The notes under the pieces are model-generated. The model had not been told where the DNA came from. It searched no databases and worked only from the letters and a program-made list of their open reading frames with translations. Below are positions 1 through 12,595 of a stretch of DNA of 64,000 nt, in pieces. Source of the DNA: Syngnathus acus (lineage: Eukaryota; Chordata; Actinopteri; Syngnathiformes; Syngnathidae); assembly GCF_901709675.1 (NCBI RefSeq), contig NC_051104.1, positions 4,509,501-4,573,500 on the forward strand, written 5' to 3'. Numbering within the stretch: the stretch's first letter is position 1; each line of letters opens with the position of its first letter. Position numbers and translations under genes: made by a program.

Positions 1-3000
1 AACGTTACCAAAAAGTTAGCCAAACAAGAAGTGAAAAAACACTTAAGGGCTTGATTTACTAAGATTCGGAACTTTGTTTTGGTTATTTATGTCTGTAAAT
101 CTCTTTGTATGCAGCTGTGGTTGTTTTTAAAGTGCTCCATGAGTAAAATTGACCAATGGTGGATGTTCTAAGTGAGCTGGAGTCCATCCATGATTAATGT
201 CCGGTACTTCTAAGACAAGTTGCTCTGTAGTAAAGCTTAGACCATGCTACTCAGTCTGTACTTTGATTTATGACTGTTTCTTTGGATATATGTATTGTGA
301 GCGTATGGAGAAGAAGGGTTAACTGTCCTGTAGACAAAGATCTGTCTGTACTCAGCTTGGATCAAGAGCTAATGTTGACTACAGAAGCAGGGGCCAAGGG
401 AAAACACACACCGAAGTGTGTGCGCACGTTCGTAGGCGGTAGCAAGACTTCAAAAATCACACGCACATCCCCCATCGGGTGGGATCATAGCTACATGTTA
501 AGATTGCCATACATGAGCTCATACTGATAGGTATCGTAGTTATACTATGTACACACACTTCAGTCACGGAAACAGCATGTTGGATTGGAGTGACATGAAA
601 AAAAAATATGGCTGAGCTAAGAATACAGTAAATATAACAGCTTTTGGACTAAAGTGTGTAAAGATATATAATTCATAATATTGCACAAGACTTATTATAT
701 AAGCAAATAAGCTTTTTGACATTAAGATAGTGCTAGATTTATGGTGAGGCTTAAATTTTTATTAACATAACATAATTTGAACAGTATAATTCAGTGTCCT
801 CCTTTATGTAGTCGGGCAGATGTTGACAGAGGCAGATAAATGTATTTGACTAAAGACCCTGGTGGGGAATAAGGGACTAGAGGTTCATCAGAGCTAAAGA
901 GTCGTGGTGGATGGGGGGGGGTCGAGTTTAGAACCACCAGTGGGAGACCCCGAAAAGTCACAACAATCAAGGCGCTGCATCTGAAGTGGATTACATCACG
1001 TCATGAAATACAGATGAACTTCAAGGAATATGGTGAACATTAAGAAACAGAAGTAATACGAAAAGAACGGAACACATTGAGTCACGACGACTCGGCGGCG
1101 GACTCTTTAGTCAGTTAACATCTTTGACCTGCTACAACATCATCCGTCATTTCAACGCTGTGATGTTTTAAAGCACGGGGAGGGTGGGAAGCAGGCAAAG
1201 AAAGACAGAGAGCAGTCCCCCATGTTGCCTTCTTAATCTTGTTCCATATCTCAACACAGATGACAGACGGGAGTTATCCGACGATGTATCACGTCTTTGC
1301 TGTGTTTGCTCGTCCGAAAGCAGCACATTTTCCACTCTGTCTGTGAGCTATTAAAACATCTTAACAGTGGCGGACTGATATTAAAACCATGCGGGACAAA
1401 CTAAGCTAATAAATAAATACCCCAAAATGGAGCCAAAATTGAGCATCTCCAATACATTCCAGCTATTCATACTTTCCTTTCTCTTCTATTAATCACTGTA
1501 ATACATTTACAATGTTATTGTGAAATCGTCCTCGTCATTCAGGCAATTTTGAAATAGTTGGAGGCACCCCAGCAGTATTCATGACCATTTTATTTGGAGA
1601 GATTTTTGTTCATTGTGTCTCGTTGCCTTCAAGGCAATGTTGACTTGAGCTGTTGCAGTCACCTGCTGTGTGAGTGCAGCCAGGGCGGAGGTGCAATGTC
1701 ATTTTATGTTAGGCAATAAATTGGCCTTCCATTAGCTGCAACCTGAGACCAAAATACATTTCATCCAAGTCTTCAACCTCAACTTCAATAGTGGTCATTT
1801 AGAGTGGCGGCCGACTTGAAAAATAATCCTCCTTAGAAATACTTTGATACGCCATCTCTGGGCTTTGTCCTGTTACCCGATAATCCCGGAGAGACGGTTT
1901 GCGGGGCATTTAACAGGAAGCATAAATTTGGAAGTCTATCATTTGAAAAGAAGCGTAAGAAAGAAAATCTCAGGCTGATATTTGGAGGTCAGTTGAACAG
2001 GCGATGTGGGTTGTTGCCATTAAGAGCCGCAAGAGAAACCAACATGTTGTCCTTTTCTGTCCAATTTTCTCCAAGTCCAAGTAGGGTATGACCAACATTT
2101 TATATTCCATATTGCTTGGAGGTTTTTGTGTCTTTCATCCGAGTATCATAAACGTACGCCTTTTTCTCTTCTCTTTTTGCGGCTTGACATTTCAAACAAA
2201 GACACACAGCAGTAAATCCCCCCCCCTCCCCTCTTTGCTACCATGCCAGGTTTTCACATGGGGTTTACACAGGTGTGGGTGTACTAACATGTGGATGTGA
2301 ACCGGCCCCAAGCATGCCCATGTGCTCCGTTCAGACACCGGATGATACGACCCCCCCCCACCCCCCACCCCTCCAGATCTTCTGTATCAGTCTGTATCCG
2401 GCTCTGATAAGTGACATCTCATCTGGTTTATTACCTGTGCTCATCCTTGCAGATTTGTTTTTTCAATTATCAGATCCATGGTTAGATGTTTGGGTCTGAA
2501 GAGACATGCACGGCCGGTCGTCAAGGTAGTGGGTGGATTGAGAAGACAAAAGTCACACGGTGGAAGTCGGGGGGTTGAGCATCAACATTTCAACGTTATA
2601 TTTTACTGTACATTTACGGCCTTAACATTTTTTGTGGCTTTTTAGACTTTACTGACTGACCTCCGTAAACTGATTCTTATATTCGCAGTAAGAAAACAAA
2701 GCAGTTTCACTTTTGACGCTACATACACAATATTAAAGCTACTTAAGAATCAAGATAATGTGTCTCCTCTAATGTTTCAGCTCTCTTAGGCACTAAAGCA
2801 ACAATTCAGATGTTCCACCAGATATTTGATATGTCCCGGCGGCCTGGTGATGATTCCAAACCACTTCAACAGTCAAGTCAAATTGGCTCAACATTTCCTT
2901 ATCAGACTCAATACGTTGCACAATGTTGACATGCGACGTCAGATCTCTGGAGAATTACAGGAAATGGAAAATAGACCCGACTGGTGTCAAGTGTGCTCGT

Positions 3001-5777
3001 TTATGCGCAAAAACACGTCATTACATCAAAATTGATAAGTGATGGAGAATTGGAATGATTTATACACAAGACCACATGGTCTCAGACGTCGTCGTACACT
3101 TGCTCCAGCCTAGGACGAAAAAAAACCCAACACTTGATTCATCCCTTTTGTGATTTAAGAGCAGCTGTGCAGGAATGCAATGACAGCCTACAGGCTGCTG
3201 TCAAGTCTCATCACAGAACAGACAGGGACAACCGGCAAGGCTAGAGGTCTGAATGATAGCTGGGCTTTGAGCCGAAAACTTGGGTTTGATGTCCCAGTAA
3301 GCATTCCAGAACAATGGTAGTGGGAGGCCATCTGGCTGAGAGAAGGAGACACACACACACGGTTTGAAAATAAAAGTCGTCCTCTCTTTGGCTAGTTTTG
3401 CCTATTCGTCTTCACAGCACCCCTCAAGTTGTTTTCTTTATTTCAGTAAAGTTTTGAGGACTCTGCAATGCTAGCAATGGGCCTGGGAGAAACAGGAACT
3501 TGCACAAGAGTGGCGATGGGGCCAGAGATGAAGATAAACACTAGACTGAGCGTGAAGTGGTGCTGACATAGGATCCCGACAAGGATTTCGCTCCTGCCTT
3601 TAAGTTGTATGTTTTATAGCATCAAATTTAAAACTGCCAGTCGATAGAGATTCTTGGAAAATGTCATCATTTGTTTAATTTCACATATCCCTGACAAATT
3701 TCAATCTCTACTATTCATGAAGTAGCAAAAAGTCCACCCCAGTGCTCCAAGACTTTTCTTTCAATAACATATGGGTGTAAAAGGACAGGCAGGCAATCCT
3801 GGTTAGTTCATCTTTGTAAGAGAACGTCAGAAACAAATGAGAACATACCATGTGGCACATCTGCGTTGCTAGCTGGAGTTCCACTCAGCTTACTTAGAAA
3901 CTGTGGAATTTATCTGGTGCTCAATGAGTAACATTTTAAATTACTTGTATTTACAGTTCACGGCACTTTCCAAGAACGGTTCCATGGTGGAGTAATGTAC
4001 TTTGAATTTATTTCTCCACTCTTTTTGTTACATAAAAAGTTCTTTGTCCTCTAGGTGAGCAAGAAGTACTTCTGGAACGTACAGTAGAGTGGCCTTGTGG
4101 AACCAAAATTATGAGGGGAAAAAAAAAAATGCATGAGCCACAGCCAATTTGTGCTTAGTCTTAATCAGACCATGACTTCAGGAACTATATCAAAAACTGG
4201 AACACTGATGACGCTTTTTATAAAAAAGTGCATTTTAAGGATTTGAGGATAAAGAATTTCTTTTTATAATTTGGAACTTTGCTATGAGTTGACAAAAAAA
4301 ACATGTTACAACAAAGAAGTATGTGTTCTGTCTCCGCAAGGCCTCCGTGCATGTTGTTTGTTTCTTGAAATACACCGCAGACTTAAAATACACACAGCGC
4401 TATGAGGAAAAATGTGAAACACAACATCAATCATAATCCTCCTCGAATACAATTCGTAAGAATCAGACTGCATTCAGGAAATTAGAATTGTCAAAACAAC
4501 AAAAGCAATGTAAATGGATAAACAGTAGGATTTACCTAGAATGCCATTGAGTCATTCAGTTTAGTAGCAAATGTCAGCCAACTAGTCTGAAAATGAGGTC
4601 ATTCATTAAAAAAAAAAAAAAAAAATCCATTAAAGCACAAGTGTTGGATGCAGCACCTTTAAAAGCTGTGCGACCATTTTGGCAAGGCCACGTCGTAATT
4701 GCAGCGTAACCACGCAGTGCCAAGCCTATTAGCAGCTAACAGGAGCGGACAGGAAAACTGACTAACCACAAAATGAGTGATCTTGGGGTCTGGGTAAAGG
4801 CCTGCTGACAGAAACTTGGTCTTTGAGCCGAGTCCCACCTGAGGCAGGTGGAAATTGAATATTGGATTAGATTTCCTGTGGGGTTTTGTAGTTCGGGAAC
4901 TTGGCAGGATAAGAGCGAATGCAGTGGAAGCTGCATAAAGAACATTAGGGCAAATTTCTTTTCATTAAATTGTGTCGTTTAAATTCCAATGGGCCCGAGC
5001 TTGAGTCATGCAGTCACAGTACAGACAGAAAAATTGTATTTGAACATATTGGCTTCATCTCAGCGACATAATCGGATTACGAGAAGTCAACGGCTGCTAA
5101 CGTTGTGATGAATTCAAATGATTGGAGACAGACACAAAAGAAGTCTGGTTCAAATCTTCAAGCAAGTCTGAGGTCGTCTTTCCCTTTAGTCTGTCATTCT
5201 GTCCGGGACACTTCCATTGCACTTGCTGTCAGATTATCAAGCTATTTGTGCTTGATGTGTCTATTTTTCCTGTGGAGTGGAATGGTCTGTGTATTAAAAG
5301 TGATTCTTTAGAGAATTTGTGGTGAGACATTTGAGGAAGGAGATGACAAATGTTTTAATAATGATGTGCCACTGACGGTAGCCATGTTTGTCTGAATGTG
5401 CATGCGCATGTCTTTGCGGTAAGGTGAGATGGTTGTTGTATACTCTTGTGAATTTGCCAGTCGCTCCAATTGGCTCACAATGCGACAGGCTGCCTCGTGT
5501 CTCTGTATCAAATCAAAACGAGAGGAAACGTCGTTCTGCTTGTTTGGACTAGGGCACCCCTATTTATGGCACCAGCAATAACAGAGGCTCAAGAAACTAA
5601 TACAGTGATATAGTCCATTATAATGACTTCTGCCATAAAAATCGTATTTTGAGGTCATTAGTGATTAAAAAAAAATCTGTGTGGGTTGAATTTAATTTAA
5701 TTCCAAGCCAGAAAAAATGGCTTTAAATTGATCAATCGATTATCAAAGCAGCAATCGATTATTTTGAAGATTGATTA
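1..5777. other. Gene-free region left of mpp7
   Basis: No open reading frame here resembles a known protein, and no exon with flanking splice sites was recognised on either strand. The longest ORFs are under 95 codons with no domain-like composition. The stretch holds homopolymer runs (for example poly-A near 4610) and AT-rich unique sequence. It may contain distal regulatory DNA, but nothing in the sequence proves this. Confidence 0.6.
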
Positions 5778-6084
5778 CCGTATTTTCCGCACTATAAGGC
5801 GCACCTAAAAACCTCCAGTTTTCTCAAAAGCCGACAGTGCGCCTCATAATCAGGTGCGCCTTATATATGGACCAATATTGAGCCACTACAGCAGGCGTGT
5901 CCAAAATCCGGCCCGCGGGCCAAATGTATATATCTTATATATGGACAAAGTTTTAAAATGGGCCATTCATTGAAGGTGCGCCTTATAATTCGGTCCGCCT
6001 TATATATGGACAAAGTTTTAAAATGGGCCATTCATTGAAGGTGCGCCTAATAATCCGGTGCACTTTATAGTGCGGAAAATACGG
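5778..6084. mobile_element. Tc1/mariner-like MITE, copy 1 (nested)
   Basis: The termini are inverted: the element opens with CCGTATTTTCCGCACTATA and closes with the complementary end, and it is flanked by TA on both sides (5776-5777 and 6085-6086). A TA target duplication suggests a Tc1/mariner-type mobilising enzyme, and no transposase is encoded. It sits inside an older AT-rich repeat rich in ATCGATT motifs. The interior holds a roughly 65-bp tandem duplication (about 5938-6050) and a GC-rich scrap near 5892-5924 from another repeat. Confidence 0.75.
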
Positions 6085-9000
6085 TACTCGTCAATTAATA
6101 GTTAATTAACTCACTGACAATGTCTGTCCGCCAAACAGGTGTCAAACTAAACAGCCAAGGTTAGTTCTTACCGATCTGCCTTGTTCTGAAAATGTGAGTG
6201 AGCCGTTCTGGAAAAAATTTTACTTGTGTTACACAGATTTTTTTTCACATTCCATAAGTATATCCAAGAGCAAATACATGCTCTGCCCTTCGAGATTAGC
6301 CGGGTGCAATTAGGGTGGTGCACAGGCGAGGCCCGAGGATCACTCTCAAATGCTTTTCTATGCAGCGCAGAAACACGATGCCACCATCATTAGAATCATT
6401 CTATCTGCCCAACAGTTTTCTTTATGGGGCCAGCAAGAACACGATCCTAAACATGCAGCTACCATAAGCATCATTATCCATGTTCAAAATGTTTCCTTGG
6501 CCTTTCATAACATCCCGAGCATTAAATGAAAGCTGTCAGGTTTCCTCAGTCCCAGCTTTGCAAGTATACCATAAGTTAAACGCTTACACACAACACACTC
6601 GATCCTGAGCAAACAAAATATGCTATTACCGTTAAGGGAGGGGCTAAAAATTATTATTTATTTTTTCTTTCTCTCACTCTTTCATTCGCTTTAGTGATAG
6701 AAATATTTCGTCCAAAAACAGACCACCAAAGTAGAAGATATATTAGAAAAAGTGCACAAAAACATAGTTCGGTCATTTCAAGAATGTTTCAGTATATTGA
6801 TTAATGATTATTTTTTTCACTGAAAAATAAATCTATATTTTAATGTATATTTACTGTATAAATGATGAGCAAACAATGTGGTTTACATCAGGAAGCGGAG
6901 GAGGTTGGCTACACATTGCGTAGATTCCCATGTGAAGACGAGGCCAGACAGGCAAACTGTGTTTTTTTCATCATCTTTGTCTGTCTGCAAACAAATAAAA
7001 ATATCAGGTGTGTTCATCTCAGCATTCAAGCTTCCTCGGCCAAAGATTCCGGAGCTCCTAACATAGATCGAAAAAATATCTAGCAGGTGCTAGATTGAAT
7101 AATGACATTTTCATGAAGCATCATCAAGATCCAGCGGCCATTTAGCTTCTTGCTGTCTACTGAAAATGACATCACAGTGCCACTTGTGAAAGTCACATGA
7201 CCAAACCCCAAAATTGTAGTCTATGCATATTTAGCATTGGTGACAGCAATCCTCAGCCAACCACATGGACTTTTTTGCTGCTTAGTAAGTTAAAATAAAA
7301 CAGCTTAAGCAAAGTGACGATCTCATCGGCATTATGTGATTATTCAGCGACTGAACCTGGGATCCTCATTACTTTAAACCCGACTTTCTGGCTTAGGCAA
7401 GCCTGCCTGAGGTCAGATGGTCCCCATGGTCGTTTGCAGATTTCCCTACAGAACATCTCGCAAAATGTATTAATAAAAGATTTAAAGATGGATATAGGAA
7501 GTGAGTGGGAAGATACAAGGTAATGTCATTGCCACTGGGAGTGCTAATACGCTAGTAGGAAGGGTAAGAAAAAAACAACGGTATGTTCTCTTTGGGCTTT
7601 TAGGATCTTCGTGATGTCAGTTCCTCTTACTTTTGTGCTGGGGAAAAGCTAAATAACTTTGTTTGTGCTCATCAGAAATGTGACAGTGGGGTCAGTAAGT
7701 TTCAAATAACAGAAAAAGCTGTAAGGACTCGAGAACTCCTCTAAGTTCAAATTAAATATAAGATTGGTCGTGCGACAAGAAGGAGAAGAGAATGAGCCAA
7801 GCAAATAACCATGTGGTAGTAACCACTCTGTGTGCGCACATTATAAATAGTGGACCAAGAAATAAATCCAGGTTCAAATGAAGGGAAACGTGCATAGATT
7901 TGTAACATTGGAAAGCATGTCCAATACAGAAATAAAAATTATAAAAGGGAAAGAAAAGACAGGAAGACAGAGCCAAATCCTCACCACCAAAGAGAGGGCC
8001 AACTTGTTTCGTGCTGGGCTGGTCCACGATTGAGTTGATTTGTTTTGCCTGGACTATTCTGGATCCATCGTGTGGAGGCCGTGTGAAGCGAACGGCTTGG
8101 CTCGCAGTGACCGCGATGTTTTGTTGTGGCTACAACTGGAGCGGCCCAACCCAGAGTTCCCCGCGACCGTCGCGATGTTGTACATCAAAATCTTATGAAG
8201 TGAAAAAACTTCCGACACAAAGTAACCGCTTTAAACGCCAAACGGCACTTCCCCTTTCAAGCCCAATCAGACTGAGAAAATAACAGTGTTTCCCACAGAT
8301 TTTCTCGAATGTAACACACGCTCGGAAAAATCCCAGACAATGAACTACATTAAACATGATTCTAATTGCTAGTTTCCCCTGGTCAACAACCTCGGGAGGC
8401 TTTCCTGGAGAACAGAAAAACGAACAAATTACAGGGACTAATCTAACAAAAACAAATTTACAATGCAAATTTTGACCGGTGACGTGTTTCATCGCTAATT
8501 TTAACCTATGACCTCTCTCACATTGTCAATCAATTAAAGGTAACACAATGTTGATCCGGTCACTGTAATGTACACGGGAAGAATGGGGTCGTCAAAAAAA
8601 AAAAAACACCATGACAAAAACAGAAACTCATGGTTCGAACATTTCCGGTCAAATTGATTCCCACACATATGCCGAAACAGTTTTGTCCGTCTCCACAGGC
8701 TGTGGGTGGGACAGATGGGATTTAACATCACTCAGGTGTAGCACACAGAACAGAGTTCATGACAGAATATCCGATCAGTCTCTGGACTGTGTGGGAGATG
8801 AACTGCAAAAAAAAAAAAAAAAATTAATGGTTTGTGCATTGTGCAGGTCGCACTAGTCCGGATTCGCTACAGTTTCCGCCATCGGTAGTGTGCTCTCGAA
8901 TAATAACTTGGCAGGAGAGGGTGTAATTCTTGGTTAAATATCGTAAACCGTAGTAAAAAGCGCACTACTTGTAATTTGAAATCAATCCTCACGATACATA

Positions 9001-12000
9001 ATTACATATTTTAGATTGTTAAATAGGAGATGACAAATTATAACTAGCAATGCAAATCGCAGCCCCTAGAAATAACAATTAAAATAAAGCCAAACAATGA
9101 TATCTTCATGACATATTGTATATTTGACACATGGTAAATCCTCCACTTGAACCTCCTACTGAGAAATGTCGTGTTCCAGTCAGTGCTAGACAATAAATGA
9201 CTGAACTGTGGGTGATTGCATTGTGGTCCAACAAATAAGTCACACGTAATACTCCTTCCATTTTTTTTCTCTGGAAAAAAAAAAAAAATCAAGTGGAAAT
9301 TTCACTCCTGATGTTAAGTGGAAATGAGGAGCTCGTCCAATGGCAACAAATCTTTGGCTTTTGGTTCTGCATCAATGTGTCCAGTACAGACTCTGCTGGC
9401 AACACCCGTCCCCAGGTTTCCCTTGAGTCTCCGACAAAACTCCAAAACATCTGGGTAAAGATGCTCAGGATTCTTGAAATTAGAATGGAACAAATGTCAT
9501 TGTGAAACACAAACAGAGAAAAATACCGCTATGCTCACAATGTCTTCGAGCAAGGATGCAATGGTCACGCTTAAAATACGGTATAAATCCTCAACGCACA
9601 AACATGCAGCCAGGAAGTTATTAGCAGATCTGGTGAAATCATTGTCCCATCAAAAGCCATCCATACGCAGTGTTTCGTGTGAACGTAGCTCATCTCCTCC
9701 ACAGCTGTGCTCTGCTTTAAGTGCTGTGCTGGGGCACTTAACTTTGATAGAACATGCAGGTACACTTTGGAAAAACAATGTTTCTTTAATAAGGTTATTA
9801 AAAGGGCATAGAAGCTTTTACAGGAAAAGGAGTTAAGACTTTGTGGAAGTTGGTAATCCATAATTGATTACAAAAAAGGATTCCCAATCAATTGCTTTAT
9901 CTGTCCTAAATTATAGAGAGATTCAACCCCGGAACATTTGACTGTGTGTCAGCAGTGCTATCCACCACTCCTATTTTTTTATTTTTTTTTAAATGTAAAC
10001 ACTAATCTTTGCACCTGCACAAAGCCGCACAGCATCATCAAGACACACAACCCTTAAAATGTTTTGTTTGGAAACACGAGCCCTTGAGGTAATTGCTTGA
10101 AAATGACTCTAATCGTAATTGGTGGTCTGGCTTTTCCACTTTTGTCTTTTGCTAAATTTCCAGGCTTCAATAAATATGGTTCAAATTCTTGCGAAGAAAT
10201 GAACACATACTTTATCCATCAATCTCTGCCCTCCAAAACCTGTCTTTGATTTAGAAAAGTATTTTTTTTAAAACCTTTCGTCTGTTATTTACTGGAAAAA
10301 GTCATCTCGTTGTTGTTTTTGTAAGCCTGCCCCAAAAAGTTGAACTGAGGGGAATCTTATATCATACATGACAAACACAATGTGGCTTGTTAGCTTGATG
10401 CAAGAGAAATGAATATCTACCCAGTGCCCAGTGTGATAAATGATCTTTTTCCACTCGGGAAGCTTTCCAGTGTCCAGCGATGAACACCTGGGATGTTTTT
10501 ACAATCCCGACAGCGATCATAAAAGACAACTTTAAAGAAACATACGCTTCTGTAAAAATCTTCAGCTGTGTCCAATTCAGATTATATCCCAAAAAAAGTA
10601 AAGGGTCAGTAGGGACAATTTTGCAAGGTGGCCTCATGACAATTGCCTGATGCCAGTTTGAAAGTTTGAAAAGACTCTAATACCATCTAGTGGCAATGTT
10701 TACTAAGGCAGGAAGCACTGAACCTGAAAAAGTAACTGCTTCCTTCCTGTAGATAAGGAAAATTCACCAAGTATGCAAAAATATGTATTACAATTAATTT
10801 ATGTCAATATAATGTATCCTCATACAACCATCAGACTGAAAGACCTATCTACAATTACAGCACACAACCAGATGAATAAATAATTGTATTAAAATGTGGC
10901 TAAGGAGAATATTAATTTACACATAAGCAAACAGTGGCCCTTCCATTTCTGTGGTTCGTGCATAATTGCAGAGTATTAAACTGCGGCCGAAGGCCACTGT
11001 TCATTGACGTGACATTTTTGCAATGGAAATACAAGCTTCAAGGGGGAAAAAAGCAAATTAAATATCCCCCCTAATGTTCACCATTTGGTGGGGGGTACTC
11101 CTGTGGAAAAACACATTGTCGAATAATGTCTTCCTCCTGCCTCAACACGCCACTGCCAAAAATGTCACCACGTCCATTCCTATTAAATGGAGGACAGGGC
11201 CTGTGTTTTCAGGCGCGTGCCACGCGGATTCTCACTAACAGATGTCTGCGTGATGATTTACGAGGGATCTGGCTGCTTCACTCAAAAAGCTCGCTTGGCT
11301 GAGGATGCGGAGTAAGAGGGTCAAAGTTAGAATTTGTTCAAGTGGCAAAAATAATTAGGATGCATTCAAGTCGCAAAAAAACTAATGGAATCAGTTAAGA
11401 GCAAGGAACTTCACTTCTCGGATTGACACCGTCAATTTAGAACTGCTTGCAAAAACGTCAAGAGAGGCTTTGAAAGGTTGGATTTTCTTTATAATACAAA
11501 ATGTAGCCTTTACCCAGTAGAATGAGAAATAGATCTATGGCAAGAGATGTTTTTCCTCGTGTGTACAGTTTTGATTATGAATGTAGATGTACAAATATTA
11601 ACTGACGCAGGTCCAACAGGGCAGCATGGAAATGTGACTTAATTGTTTCCTTTTACACCTACAACAGAAAGAAAACCTCGATAAGAATAAATAAGTACCA
11701 AAAAAAATCCCTTACATACACTTGTGGGGATGCTGACCCTGTTAAAAAAAAAAATGTACACCAAAACTATGATCAAAAGCTAGATAGCTTAGCACAAAGG
11801 CTGTAAACAATCTGTAACCCAAGTTTAGTTGAACTTTTAAAAAGTAGTAAGATATGTCACATAAAATGCACTCCTTTTTTTTTTTTTATCTTAAATAAAT
11901 ATTGACATCTTTTCTCAGTCTTCAATGGGATTGTAGGAGGAAGCCCATGGAAGCACAGCCTATTTTTAGAAAACTAATTTATGAGGCGCAAAAGTGGTAC

Positions 12001-12595
12001 TTATTCAAATCATTTGTAAGATGACAACATTCACTTGTACGAATTGTAGATATTTTTCGAAGTATGTTTGTAATTACTCCACTCGTAAAAGGTCAAATAT
12101 GTCCGTCATTTTAAAAGGGGGTCATTGAGGTTATGTATAAGAAAAATAAATGCAGTCAGGAGTGGCTCGAATCCCTGAAAATGGCTTGTGGGTGGACAAT
12201 AATGCGATTCAAATCGTGTTCTAAAGATGTTTGATGTGCATATAAAATGTTACAAAAAAATCAAAAAAGTATTAGAAAATATATTACTTTTTTTCCATCA
12301 AAATTCAACATGTACTGCCCTTTATGAGAATGTACCAAACAATGTTTTGAAGTGGAAATAGCATACAAATATAATAAAACACAAGAGCTCAAACAACCCC
12401 TTCCCACATTTCCCTTGCATTTTTTTAAAGACATGTAATATGTTGTCAAACCAAGAAGAAATGTGTCAGTTCCTTTGGTTTCTAAGAGTCTCATCTTTTT
12501 AAAGACGCTGAAGAAAGGCTTCTGGTTGGCAATGCTTGGCAAGTTTGCTGATAGTGTGACAGTCCAGGCTCATTGCGCAATCTCTTGTGTAGATC
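6085..12595. other. Gene-free region including mpp7 3' flank
   Basis: No coding exon was recognised. The part nearest 12595 should contain the mpp7 3' UTR, read on the minus strand, but I saw no convincing polyadenylation signal on that strand and the UTR end is undefined. The rest is AT-rich unique sequence with short poly-A/T runs and one CTCF-like motif near 10682. The small ORFs in this stretch have no recognisable domain. Confidence 0.55.

Noticed and set aside
9474-9836. 120-codon plus-strand ORF with an overlapping antisense ORF
   Set aside because: No recognisable domain, no flanking splice signals of note, and open frames of this length are expected by chance in 64 kb.
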